A DNA stretch of 30,534 nucleotides from CAZFVY01 sp964522665. GTDB lineage: Bacteria > Verrucomicrobiota > Verrucomicrobiia > Limisphaerales > CAZFVY01. The stretch's first letter is position 1; each line of letters starts with the position of its first letter. The stretch is from NCBI GenBank assembly GCA_964522665.1, contig CAZFVY010000089.1:1-30534 (forward strand), read 5' to 3'. A program made the translations under genes and the position numbers. A model generated the notes under the pieces. That model had not been told where the DNA came from, made no database searches, and was given only the letters and a program-made list of their open reading frames with translations. This document shows positions 16,899 through 25,116 of the stretch, piece by piece.

Positions 16899-19322
16899 TC
16901 ATTCCTTGGCCGCCGGGTGGAATTTGAGCCAGCGTAGATTCTGGATCGTAAACCTCACCCGCTCATCCTTCGTGTTGCAGCCGATGCGGATCGATTTCAC
17001 CTTTTCGAGGTCGAGTTGTCCGTTGGAATCTGGCTCGGACCAAGTCGCGCCCCAAACGGCGTGATCGACCAGGGCGATCGCCTCGAAGCGGGCGCCCTTC
17101 TTTGGCTGGACCTGGAATTCGACGATATAATCACTGCCATTCGCCTCCTCGAAGATCACGCTGAATTTTCCGTTCCCCTCCTGCAAAGTCAGGTCCACGG
17201 CGACGGCGTCCACCTGCGCATCGAGGGTTTCGCCGGGCTGGAGGTCCAAGCGCGGGTAAACCCACCGGTTTTTGGTCCTCGGAGCGGCTTCGACCATAAC
17301 TCCCTTTCCCGCGTCGGCAATCCGGGCCGGACCGCCACCCGACACCACCGCCGTCCACCGCCACGGGTGGTCTGCCTCGGGGACCGCCAACGCCACCGCG
17401 GGCGTCGGAGTCCGGCTGGCCTCGATGCGGATCGGCAGGGAAAGCCGCGTTCGGCCCGCCGCGCCGAAATCGCCGTCGATTCGCAGGCGTTCGGTGCCCG
17501 TTGGGGCTTCGGAGCGGCATTGAATCTTGAGGGGCAATTCCATTCGTCCGCCCGGCGGCAGCGTCACCTCCGCCGGCAAACTGACGTCCCAAGAGACCGG
17601 CGCGTCGATTCGCAAGTGTCCCCTCGCCGCCTGCGTGCCAAAATTATAGGCGTAAACGGGAACGGTTTCGACCCGGCCCGCCCAAAGCCGGTACGCGGAC
17701 AATCCCGGCAGCACCTCGTCCTGCGGCCAAAGCCCTTGCAAAATGACCGGCGACGGCGCGCCTGACTGACGTTTGGGTGAAACCGCGGGCGCCTCAAGCC
17801 CGGCGTTCCGTAGCGAACCGGGCGGCAGAATCGCGAATACGGGTGCGCCCGTGACCCGTAACCGGGCCGAAGCGCCCACCAGGCGCCGGCCCAGGTGATC
17901 GAAAGCCGCCTCCGGCGCCACCGGCAACCGACAATTCGCCTCTCCGTTGGTGCTCCAGGCGACGACCACCTCCCGCGCATGACCATCGGGACGCGCCGCA
18001 AAGGCGAAGGCGCGGACCGCCGGGTTCGTCGAGCGCAAGGTTCCGAGCGGCGCGGCGCCGGCGAGCAACCGACCGACCGCCGCCAGGGCGACGAAGGCCG
18101 GGCGCGGGGTTAAATCGGGACGTAAGAGTCCGTACTGCGTCTGCGACTCGGCGTAGTGCGCAAGCGTGAAATAAAACACGGCCGCCGCCCTTTCGTTCAA
18201 CGCGGCGGCGAAGATCTGGGCCACGCGCTCGGCCTGTTCCCGCTGTTCTCGCGGGCCCGGCTCCTTCAAATGTTCGTCGCCGGACCACCAGACCGGCAAG
18301 TTGCACTCGCTGACCCAAATTGGCCGGCCGGCGGAGACCGCCCGAAAGTCGGCGTACACCCGCGGATAGGCCTCAGTCGCGATGTAATGATGCAAATTAA
18401 ACGTGTCGAAGTAGGGCCAGACTTGATTGTCGCGAAAATCAGCGAGCGTCGCCCGATTATGACTGGCGAAAACGTTCTGGCAGGCAATCACGCTGGGATT
18501 CCCGGCCTTCAGGCCCAGATAGGCCGCCTTCTGGAGAGAAGCCATCTCGCTGCCCGTGTGACCGCCAAAAACGTCGATGTCCGCCTCGTTCCACGGCTCG
18601 AACGCGAGCGCCTCGCCCCGCCAGCGCCGCGCCAGTTCACGGTAAAAGTCGTACGCGTCGCGGAGGTCCGCGGGAAACCGAATCAGATTCGTGTTCGCCC
18701 ACGACGGACTGTAGTGATTGACCTCCAAAACCCGCAACCCCGCCAGCACTTCCGCGCGGACCGACGCGTCCGACCGATTGTGCGGAGCGTAGTGTCCCTT
18801 CTGCGTCTCCAGTTCGATCCAATTCAAACGGTCGCGAACCCAATTGACGCCGGCCAAGGTCGCGAGATTCGCCACCGCTTCCATTTGCTCGGCTGGGTAG
18901 AACCACGCCATCGCGATATCGAGGCCGATCGGAGAACTGAGCGGCGTCGGCGCCGCGAGCCGGGCCAACACGCCGACGGAAATCCGGTTCGTCACGAGCC
19001 CTTCGCCGCGAACGTCATAGTAGCCCACCGGCAGCCGGCCCAGTGAGATGCGGCCGTTCGCGGCGTCACCGCCCGCCACCCGGCGACCGTCATAGTCGAA
19101 CGCCTGCCAGGCGGGACCAAAACCCGCCGGGACGCCGAGCGCAACTTCTTCACTATCGAGGAAGACATTTCCCGGATGCTCGGGGAGCGACGACGGAACC
19201 GAGCGGACGACCGCCGTTGTCTCCGTATCACGCGAACGCGCGAGGGAAAAGCTTGGCCACGCCAGCGCCCACCCGGCGACGACGCAGGTCAACCGAGTCC
19301 ACCGGACGCGGCGCCGAATCAT
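16899..19322 (-). CDS. secreted glycoside hydrolase, clan GH-A-like (beta/alpha barrel)
   Basis: An 807-residue exported protein. The signal peptide (MIRRRVRWTRLTCVVAGWALAW then PSFSLA) is followed by a beta-domain to about residue 125, then a TIM-barrel-like catalytic region. Within it FEPWNEAD supplies a clan A acid/base Glu (about 246), and IWVSECNLPVWW supplies a likely nucleophile Glu (about 339). The spacing is normal for GH-A enzymes (GH39/GH5-like). The C-terminal 350 residues look like immunoglobulin-like and carbohydrate-binding beta-sandwiches. The exact GH family and substrate are not readable. I chose the ATG at 19322 because it starts the signal peptide; an in-frame TTG at 19358 is the alternative. 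There is no transporter or sulfatase gene beside it, so it is not part of a visible polysaccharide utilisation locus. Confidence 0.78.
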   Translation of the reverse strand: MIRRRVRWTRLTCVVAGWALAWPSFSLARSRDTETTAVVRSVPSSLPEHPGNVFLDSEEVALGVPAGFGPAWQAFDYDGRRVAGGDAANGRISLGRLPVGYYDVRGEGLVTNRISVGVLARLAAPTPLSSPIGLDIAMAWFYPAEQMEAVANLATLAGVNWVRDRLNWIELETQKGHYAPHNRSDASVRAEVLAGLRVLEVNHYSPSWANTNLIRFPADLRDAYDFYRELARRWRGEALAFEPWNEADIDVFGGHTGSEMASLQKAAYLGLKAGNPSVIACQNVFASHNRATLADFRDNQVWPYFDTFNLHHYIATEAYPRVYADFRAVSAGRPIWVSECNLPVWWSGDEHLKEPGPREQREQAERVAQIFAAALNERAAAVFYFTLAHYAESQTQYGLLRPDLTPRPAFVALAAVGRLLAGAAPLGTLRSTNPAVRAFAFAARPDGHAREVVVAWSTNGEANCRLPVAPEAAFDHLGRRLVGASARLRVTGAPVFAILPPGSLRNAGLEAPAVSPKRQSGAPSPVILQGLWPQDEVLPGLSAYRLWAGRVETVPVYAYNFGTQAARGHLRIDAPVSWDVSLPAEVTLPPGGRMELPLKIQCRSEAPTGTERLRIDGDFGAAGRTRLSLPIRIEASRTPTPAVALAVPEADHPWRWTAVVSGGGPARIADAGKGVMVEAAPRTKNRWVYPRLDLQPGETLDAQVDAVAVDLTLQEGNGKFSVIFEEANGSDYIVEFQVQPKKGARFEAIALVDHAVWGATWSEPDSNGQLDLEKVKSIRIGCNTKDERVRFTIQNLRWLKFHPAAKE

Positions 19323-19416
19323 CCGTTGGAAAAGACCGGTTCGTTTGCTCAATTCCAAAGCCCTTTGCCTAGTAGCGCCGGCAAGTCCAGAGGGTCGTCA
19401 TCGCGGGTTGAGATCG

Positions 19417-19896
19417 CTACTCTTTCTGTCGCTTATACGTGACGAGGAAAAGTCGCGTCCCCTCGGTCGAGCTGAATTCGGCCGGGTGTTTCGCGCCAGC
19501 GAGGTCGTAACAAATACGCAACGTGTCAGCGTCCTTGAATTCGTAGATTGCGAGCAGGGTCTTTCCTTGGTTCGGGCCTTCGACGCCGGCGCAGATCAGC
19601 CGTTTCGGAGTGGTGGTCGCGTCAAGGCGGACCGTTCCCTTGTCCGGTTGGGGCGCTCCCTCGACGGTGACATCATACTTATCGCCCGTGATTTTCAGCG
19701 TGATCCCTTTGACAACCGGAGGCGGGAACGGAACGCCGGCCAACGCCGCCTCCAGGGGACGCCAGACGCCTTGCATCGCTTTGGCGTCGGCCGCCTCGGC
19801 ATTCGTCTCCTTGGCGGGAAGGTTCTCGCCGGCGGACGCCGACGCCGCAACCAAAACGCCCACGCAGAAAAAGATTATATTCTTCATATAGTTCAT
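19417..19896 (-). CDS. secreted TIGR03067 domain protein
   Basis: A 159-residue protein with a clear signal peptide (MNYMKNIIFFCVGVLVAASASA, cleavage after ASA). The mature part carries the TIGR03067 pattern: an opening MQGVWRPLEAALAG, then a middle KITGDKYDVTVEG, and TPKRLICAGVEGPNQGKTLLAIYEFKDADTLRICYDLAG. This lipocalin-like small beta domain occurs mainly in Planctomycetes and Verrucomicrobia, often in many copies, with no known function. The ATG at 19896 is the likely start; the ATG at 19887 and a TTG at 19938 in frame are alternatives. It lies between the alcohol dehydrogenase (75 bases upstream) and the glycoside hydrolase, all in one direction. Confidence 0.83.
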   Translation of the reverse strand: MNYMKNIIFFCVGVLVAASASAGENLPAKETNAEAADAKAMQGVWRPLEAALAGVPFPPPVVKGITLKITGDKYDVTVEGAPQPDKGTVRLDATTTPKRLICAGVEGPNQGKTLLAIYEFKDADTLRICYDLAGAKHPAEFSSTEGTRLFLVTYKRQKE

Positions 19897-19971
19897 CAGT
19901 TCGCAGGTTTTTTTACTTTTCTCATCTCCCGCCCGCAACCACGTCCATCACGGGCGGGTTCGCCGTTTCGA

Positions 19972-20964
19972 TCACTCGTCCCGCATCAGGAGCACGGCCG
20001 CGCCTTTGATGCTCCCCGCCCGCAGGCGGCTGAGGGCGTCGTTGGCGCGGTTGAGCGGATACGTCTGCACTTTGGTCCGCACCGGCACGCGGGGCGCCAG
20101 CGCCAAAAACTCCTCGCCGTCGCGCCGGGTCAGGTTGGCCACCGAGCAGATCGCGCGCTCTTCCCAAAGATCGTGGTACGGAAAACCGGGGATGTCGCTC
20201 ATGTGGATGCCTCCGCACACGACCACCCCGCCTTTGCCCACCGCCCGCAACGCGAGCGGGACCAGTTCACCCGCCGGCGCGAAAATGATCGCCGCGTCGA
20301 GCGGCTCCGGCGCCGGCCCGTCGGAATCGCCCACCCAGACCGCGCCGTAGGTTCGGGCGAATCCTTGGGCCTCCCAGTCACCGGGTCGGGTAAACGCGAA
20401 AACCTGGCGGCCTTGATGGCGGCAGAGCTGCGCCACGATGTGGGCCGCGGCCCCAAAGCCGTAAAGCCCGATCTTGCGGGCCTCCCCGGTCTTGACGAGC
20501 GAGCGGTACCCGATCAGTCCCGCGCAAAGCAGCGGCGCGGCCTCTTCGTCCGAGTAAAGCGCCGGGATGCGAAAGCAAAAACGCTGGTCCGCCACGGTAT
20601 AATCCGCGTATCCGCCATCCAGCGTGTAACCGGTGAACCGCGCTGAGTCGCAAAGGTTCTCCCGGTGGGCGCGGCAATAGACGCACTCGCCGCAACACCA
20701 GCCCAACCACGGAATCCCCACGCGGTCACCCTGGGTAAAACGGTCCACGCCCTCCCCTTTTTCCACCACGGTTCCGACGATTTCATGGCCGGGAATCAAG
20801 GGCAATTTCGGCCGCGTCAATTCGCCGTCGATGACATGCAGGTCGGTCCGGCAGACCGCGCAGGCATGCACGCGGACCAACACTTGTCCCTTGCCCGGCT
20901 TGGGCGCCGGCAGCTCCGCCTCACGAAGCGGAGTTCGGCAGGCATCAAGAACCATTGCGCGCAT
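19972..20964 (-). CDS. zinc-dependent alcohol dehydrogenase family protein
   Basis: A 330-residue medium-chain dehydrogenase. The catalytic zinc ligands are visible in HACAVCRTDLHVIDG (Cys) and PGHEIVGTV (His-Glu). The structural zinc site is seen in CCGECVYCRAHRENLCD. The coenzyme domain has GLYGFGAAAHIVAQLCRHQG with a GxGxxA-type loop. It resembles zinc-binding alcohol dehydrogenases of the AdhA/YjgB type, which oxidise alcohols or reduce aldehydes with NAD(P)(H). The ATG at 20964 begins at MRAMVLDACRTPL, the normal family start. A GGAGGT lies 15 bases before it, rather far for a ribosome binding site. The frame is open to 21021 but that part has no family character. About 105 bases separate it from the cysteine desulfurase upstream. 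Confidence 0.9.
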   Translation of the reverse strand: MRAMVLDACRTPLREAELPAPKPGKGQVLVRVHACAVCRTDLHVIDGELTRPKLPLIPGHEIVGTVVEKGEGVDRFTQGDRVGIPWLGWCCGECVYCRAHRENLCDSARFTGYTLDGGYADYTVADQRFCFRIPALYSDEEAAPLLCAGLIGYRSLVKTGEARKIGLYGFGAAAHIVAQLCRHQGRQVFAFTRPGDWEAQGFARTYGAVWVGDSDGPAPEPLDAAIIFAPAGELVPLALRAVGKGGVVVCGGIHMSDIPGFPYHDLWEERAICSVANLTRRDGEEFLALAPRVPVRTKVQTYPLNRANDALSRLRAGSIKGAAVLLMRDE

Positions 20965-21069
20965 CAGGGAAGATAGCTTACCTCCGCTCAATGTCCCGCG
21001 GCAAATCCCATTCTTCGCCACGTGCCGACTCGGGCGCGACGTCGAGGAGTTGCGGATTTTAGGGTCGCG

Positions 21070-22296
21070 CTAATGTTCCGCCGCCACGGACGCGGGAGAC
21101 GCCGCCGCTTCGCCGACCCGCGCGGCGGTTCCGGGGGAGCGATGCGGCCCGGTCGCGCGCAATTTGGCAATCATCGCGGGCAGGCGCTCAAGCAGGTAAT
21201 CGACCTCCTCCGCGGTGTTGTAAATGCCAAGACTGAATCGGATGCAACCGCGCGCCCGCGCGGCCGACAATCCCATCGCGGTCAAAACGTGAGACGGATT
21301 CAGCGAGCCTGTGGTGCACGCCGAGCCACTCGACGCGCAAATCCCCGCGCGGTCGAGCAACAACAACAGCGCCTCCGCCTCGACCTGATCGAAGCCGAGG
21401 TTTGAGGTGTTGGGCAGACGTGGTTCACGGGCGCCGTTGCGCACGGTTTTCGGAATTGTCTCTAGGATCGATTTCTCCATCCGATCCCGCAGCCCACGCA
21501 CGCGTGTATCTTCGTCGCGGAAGGTCGCGGTAGCCAACTCCGCCGCGCGTCCGAAAGCGATGATGTACGGAACGTTTTCCGTGCCACCGCGTCGCCCGCG
21601 TTCCTGCTGCCCACCAATGATGTAGGGCTGATAGGGCGCGCGGCGGCGGATATAAAGCAGACCAATCCCCTTGGGAGCGTGCAGCTTATGAGCGGATAGG
21701 GAAAGAAAATCGACCCCGAAAGTCTTGACCTCAATCTTGAGTTTGCCCGGAACCTGGACGGCGTCGGTGTGGCAAAGAACGCCCCGGCTGCGACAGAGCG
21801 CCGCGACCTCTTCGATGGGAAAAAGCACGCCGGTCTCGTTGTTGGCCCACATCATGGACACCAACGCCGTATCGGGCCGGATCGATTTTTCGAGCAGGTG
21901 CAGATCAAGCGAGCCGTCCGATTCAACGGGCAAAAACGTGACCTCGTATCCGCGTTTCTGGAGTTCGCGCGCGCAATTGAGCGTGGCCGAATGCTCGACG
22001 GCGGTCGTGATCAGGTGGCGTTTCTCGGGGTTGGTCGCCAGCGCGCTGTGGATGGCTGAGTTGTTGCTCTCGGTGCCGCAACTGGTAAAAACGACGTCGC
22101 GGGGATCGGCGCCAATGAGCGCGGCGACTTTCTCGCGAGCCTCGTCGATCGGTTTGACCAATTCATGGCCAAAGCCGTACACGCTCGACGGGTTGCCCCA
22201 CCGATCGCGCAGGAAAGGCAGCATCGCGTCAATCACTTCCGGCGCCACGCGGGTGGTGGCGTTATTGTCGAAATAATAAATTCGTTGCTCGCTCAT
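21070..22296 (-). CDS. nifS: cysteine desulfurase, NifS/IscS-like
   Basis: A 408-residue class I cysteine desulfurase. It opens with IYYFDNNATTRVAPEV. The PLP-binding Lys204 lies in SLSAHKLHAPKGIG, and the catalytic loop ASSGSACTTGSLNPSHVL carries Cys327. The TTGSLNPSHVL form is closer to NifS than to the E. coli IscS wording. The enzyme takes sulfur from cysteine as persulfide for Fe-S clusters, thiamine or tRNA thiolation. The C-terminal tail after about residue 385 is Ala/Pro-rich and not conserved in the family. No IscU, IscR or nif gene is next to it. The ATG at 22296 gives the family N-terminus and has a candidate promoter about 40-65 bases upstream. Confidence 0.93.
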   Translation of the reverse strand: MSEQRIYYFDNNATTRVAPEVIDAMLPFLRDRWGNPSSVYGFGHELVKPIDEAREKVAALIGADPRDVVFTSCGTESNNSAIHSALATNPEKRHLITTAVEHSATLNCARELQKRGYEVTFLPVESDGSLDLHLLEKSIRPDTALVSMMWANNETGVLFPIEEVAALCRSRGVLCHTDAVQVPGKLKIEVKTFGVDFLSLSAHKLHAPKGIGLLYIRRRAPYQPYIIGGQQERGRRGGTENVPYIIAFGRAAELATATFRDEDTRVRGLRDRMEKSILETIPKTVRNGAREPRLPNTSNLGFDQVEAEALLLLLDRAGICASSGSACTTGSLNPSHVLTAMGLSAARARGCIRFSLGIYNTAEEVDYLLERLPAMIAKLRATGPHRSPGTAARVGEAAASPASVAAEH

Positions 22297-22332
22297 GCCT
22301 GGGTTTGTGTCGGCGTCGTCTAACCAGCTTCC

Positions 22333-22360
22333 AGTCTATTTCCGGCGAACCGATTCGCAA
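22333..22360 (-). promoter_or_regulatory. candidate sigma70-type promoter for the cysteine desulfurase gene
   Basis: On the minus strand TTGCGA (22360-22355) and TAGACT (22338-22333) are separated by 16 bases. This gives an expected leader of about 30 bases before the ATG at 22296. Judged by eye only. Confidence 0.33.
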
Positions 22361-22439
22361 GCGTGGAGTTCCGACAGCGCGAAGTTCCGGCTTTACGCAT
22401 CACCAAAACCCCACGGTTCGATCCCTTCGATGTCACCAT

Positions 22440-23174
22440 TCAGCGCACGGAAGGCTTGCCGAGCAGGCGGAACTCGGGACGCACTGAATCGTTTAGCGCC
22501 CATATCAGTTTGTCCACCTCAGTGCTCGGATTCGCGGGATCAGAGGAACTCGCGTTCTTGTGGTGCTGACGCACAGCGTCCGCATTTGCAACTGCTGCCG
22601 GAATCTTTGCAACTAAATCCGGGCAAAGCCGATCAAAAGTCATTTTGCTCTTGTCGTAAGGCCTTCCCCATGCCTCCTGTAGCGAAGTGTTCGCATCGCG
22701 GTCCTCAAGTAATGGTCCGGTCGTGCGACGGAAATGCAGGAGCAGCCAGAATTCGAAGCAAGGCGTTGAAAGAGCAACATGAACGTTCTCGCTGCGCGCC
22801 AAACTAAGCGCCGGCGTCAACTGCCCTTCGCGCGCAGAAACATTTGAATCGAAGACCACCCAAACATGATCCCAAGATTCCGCTCGGCTCCATTGGTTGC
22901 CGGCTTGAGTGTCGTTTCGAATCGCATCGCGCTCTGCGACCGCCGCACGAACCAGGCCGAGCGCGTCAGTCCGTCCGGAGTGAATGACCCTAGCTCTCGC
23001 CTTTAGCCGTTTTCGAAATTGTTCGAGGTACTTGAACTCCGTGACTTTGCCCTCCGTGACGATTAGAAATGAATCTCCCACGGCCGGTTCCCCAGGAGGA
23101 GGGCTGGCGATCTGCGGCCGCTGATACCTTCTCGGAGTCTCGTGAGGGCGCAACGGGCCTGGTTTAGCCGGCAT
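22440..23174 (-). CDS. rloB: RloB family protein, partner of the upstream AAA ATPase
   Basis: A 244-residue RloB-domain protein. The first conserved block is FLIVTEGKVTEFKYLEQF (residues 37-53, acidic Glu41 and Glu46). The second is WDHVWVVFDSN (101-111, Asp109), and the third PCFEFWLLLHF, a typical RloB motif. RloB domains are predicted Toprim-like nucleases; the usual second acid after the VFD strand is replaced here by Ser-Asn, so the site may differ. The first 30 residues are Pro/Arg-rich. Its ATG overlaps the RloA stop by 11 bases, so the two are coupled. RloA plus RloB is the domain set of the lactococcal AbiL abortive infection pair (AbiLi/AbiLii), which suggests phage defence. Function is inferred from family, not shown. 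Confidence 0.85.
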   Translation of the reverse strand: MPAKPGPLRPHETPRRYQRPQIASPPPGEPAVGDSFLIVTEGKVTEFKYLEQFRKRLKARARVIHSGRTDALGLVRAAVAERDAIRNDTQAGNQWSRAESWDHVWVVFDSNVSAREGQLTPALSLARSENVHVALSTPCFEFWLLLHFRRTTGPLLEDRDANTSLQEAWGRPYDKSKMTFDRLCPDLVAKIPAAVANADAVRQHHKNASSSDPANPSTEVDKLIWALNDSVRPEFRLLGKPSVR

Positions 23175-24519
23175 GGGCGGGCGCCTCGCTCGGCGGGTTT
23201 ACGTCAGAACCTTGCGCATCTCCCTCAACCAATCCCCGAGGGATAAACGGCACCGCGCCGTAGCGTCCAGAGAGATAACCTCTCGCCAGCGACTCGTCCA
23301 CCCTGGGTTTATACTCCGTCAAGGGATAGATGAAGGAAGCTCCCTCACGGTTTTTGTCCGCGAACCAAATCTGATCACGGCGCAGCAAAGTTGTGTCGAG
23401 GAGAACCGGGCTATGCGTGGTGAACAACAACTGCGCCGCGGCGCGTTCGCCTGTCGCACCAGTCGCACGCAAAAAATACCGCAACAACTCGGTCGTCAAC
23501 AGCGGGTGCAGGCTTGCATCCAATTCGTCAACACAAAGCACCTCGCCCCCCGCCATCGCCGATAACCAGATTCCCAGTAAGCCGAAATAGCGCCGAGTCC
23601 CAGAAGATTGATCCCCCCACTTCATCGGAAATCGCTTGCCGTCTTTGCCTTCGTGTTGAAAAGTCAGGTTGCGTAGTTGTGCGAACGAGTAATCGTTGCG
23701 ATCACGCATTACGCCCGAGCCTAATTCGCCAAAACCTACTTCAGCCTCGTCGCGGTATTCGTTCTTAATCTCGACTTCGGCGAGCCCAAAGTCAGCCGAC
23801 TTCAATAATCTTGGTATTGCCGCGCGGGCCGAAGGAAAGAATTCCATCATGAAGGCTGTGAAGGCGGGCGACGCTCGCCAATCGGGATTCGGGCCGAGGC
23901 CCATCAAGCCGCGATTGAACCAGCGAAACAATGGAGTGATTTTCAAGTCGTTCCATTGCGCAGCGGTCGAAAGAAATAAAGCGTTGTCTCGAGTTCTGGC
24001 GACGATACCAGGATCGCATTCGAAGCTTGAGGTTTGAGCGGAGGACCAATCGTAACGCTTCGCATCGTCATCCCAAAGCCGGTCGTACCAAATCTCCGAG
24101 CGGCCCGTCGGGTACGCAATCAGTCGCTCGTGCAAAACGCGTTCGCTCGTGGCGGCTACCGCAAATTCATAGCGCGTATTTTCAGCCACGAACGTCAGAT
24201 CAACGATTGTTGGCTTCTTCGCAAAATCAGGGTCCAGCAGAAACGGTTCCGCGGGGATCGGCTGGTCGGGTTTGAAGTCGGCTGCGGATTCAACAACCAG
24301 TCGCCGAAGGAAGTTCAGCGCCGCAAGAAGGTTGCTTTTTCCTCCAGCATTCGGACCATAGAGAGCGATAGCCTTCACGAGTCGCAATTCAGGAAGTCCC
24401 GGCAAATTGGGCGAAATCACATTTTCCGGCAGAGACTTATCGTAATTGCTGGCTACGAAGTTCAGAACCTGTTCGTCTCGGAATGAGCGAAAGTTTTGAA
24501 CGCGAAACTCGATAATCAT
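23164..24519 (-). CDS. rloA: AAA/ABC-like ATPase of the RloA/AbiLi type
   Basis: A 451-residue OLD/SMC-like AAA ATPase (AAA_15/AAA_21). It starts with IIEFRVQNFRSFRDEQVLNF, the common opening of this group. Walker A is GPNAGGKS (55-62). A signature-like QSSGTRRYFGLL lies near 304-315, Walker B is EVLCVDELDASLHP (326-339), and the H-loop FTTHSPVLL is near 366. No nuclease domain is seen within it, so the effector is probably the RloB protein. The DNA is less GC-rich than the neighbours: 57 and 52 percent in two 60-base stretches counted by hand at 23881 and 23701. A stretch counted at 8461 gives 62 percent. This fits an acquired defence cassette. Start ATG at 24519, with a candidate promoter directly upstream. 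Confidence 0.87.
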   Translation of the reverse strand: MIIEFRVQNFRSFRDEQVLNFVASNYDKSLPENVISPNLPGLPELRLVKAIALYGPNAGGKSNLLAALNFLRRLVVESAADFKPDQPIPAEPFLLDPDFAKKPTIVDLTFVAENTRYEFAVAATSERVLHERLIAYPTGRSEIWYDRLWDDDAKRYDWSSAQTSSFECDPGIVARTRDNALFLSTAAQWNDLKITPLFRWFNRGLMGLGPNPDWRASPAFTAFMMEFFPSARAAIPRLLKSADFGLAEVEIKNEYRDEAEVGFGELGSGVMRDRNDYSFAQLRNLTFQHEGKDGKRFPMKWGDQSSGTRRYFGLLGIWLSAMAGGEVLCVDELDASLHPLLTTELLRYFLRATGATGERAAAQLLFTTHSPVLLDTTLLRRDQIWFADKNREGASFIYPLTEYKPRVDESLARGYLSGRYGAVPFIPRGLVEGDAQGSDVNPPSEAPAHAG

Positions 24520-24532
24520 AGGCTAAGGCTGG

Positions 24533-24560
24533 TATTTATGAATCAAAATTGCAATTTCAA
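24533..24560 (-). promoter_or_regulatory. candidate promoter of rloAB with an overlapping palindrome
   Basis: On the minus strand TTGAAA (24560-24555) and TAAATA (24538-24533) are 16 bases apart. The transcript would start only about 7 bases before the ATG at 24519. A perfect 12-base palindrome AAATTGCAATTT (24546-24557) lies between and over the boxes and could be an operator. Confidence 0.4.
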
Positions 24561-24702
24561 AACGGATTTCCCGTTCAAACCGGAGGGGCACACTAAATTC
24601 AGGAGACGACGCCGACGAGCGGAAAAAGCTGACCAGACCGCGATGGGGATGGATTCACTTTTTCCGAACCGTTTCTGCTCCAACGCCTCTCTTACTGCTT
24701 GG

Positions 24703-24732
24703 GCGGTTTTTCGTGTTGGAGCGGTTTTTCGT
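24703..24732. repeat. short tandem direct repeat, two copies of 12 bases
   Basis: GCGGTTTTTCGT occurs at 24703-24714 and again at 24721-24732, 18 bases apart. It lies in the intergenic region upstream of both rloA and cysI. Only two copies are present. Confidence 0.6.
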
Positions 24733-25076
24733 TGCCGTTTAGAGATAATGCCCCCCGCAGGAAATACAAATTTGCGGCGGCGAGGCAAACTGCGCCCATG
24801 TTTGAAGTAGAACAAAGCCGTAGATCCGGCTGCTGGAAATGGCTGGCGACCACAATCGGCGTCGGTCGTTCTGCGCACGCGATCCCGCAGCTCGCGGTCC
24901 TTACAGAAGGCGCGAGGGCCAATCGCGATCGGAATCTCCGACTTCCGAGATGCAACAGCCAGATCGTGGACCCGTCGGGACCCGGCAGATTCTGGCGCCC
25001 GTTAAGAGATGGCCTGGCTCTCCAAACGCCATCCGTTGTGCTCGATGATTTGAGCAAACACCGGCGAAAAAACAAT

Positions 25077-25104
25077 TTGACAGGGTTCTTGGGAACGTTA
25101 ACCT
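25077..25104 (+). promoter_or_regulatory. cysI: candidate promoter of the cysI-cysH-cysD-cysNC operon
   Basis: TTGACA (25077-25082) is a perfect -35 box, followed after 16 bases by TAACCT (25099-25104), a TAnnnT-type -10. Transcription would start near 25111, about 16 bases before the cysI ATG. A near-palindrome of 20 bases overlaps the -10 box. Confidence 0.5.
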
Positions 25105-25116
25105 ACGTAAGTTAAC
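25097..25116. promoter_or_regulatory. 20-base near-perfect palindrome, candidate operator of the cys operon
   Basis: GTTAACCTACGTAAGTTAAC differs from its own reverse complement only at positions 7 and 14. It covers the -10 box and the predicted start of transcription, a classical place for a repressor. Just upstream, GTTCTTGGGAAC (25085-25096) is a second, weaker inverted repeat. No regulator gene is in the window, so the binding protein is unknown. Confidence 0.5.

Noticed and set aside
19345..20646. Plus-strand open frame of 433 codons
   Set aside because: Runs antisense through the TIGR03067 gene and the alcohol dehydrogenase gene; no protein family visible.
24699..25115. Possible 138-residue gene in the intergenic region
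   Set aside because: No domain, no ribosome binding site, and it runs through the cysI promoter and palindrome.
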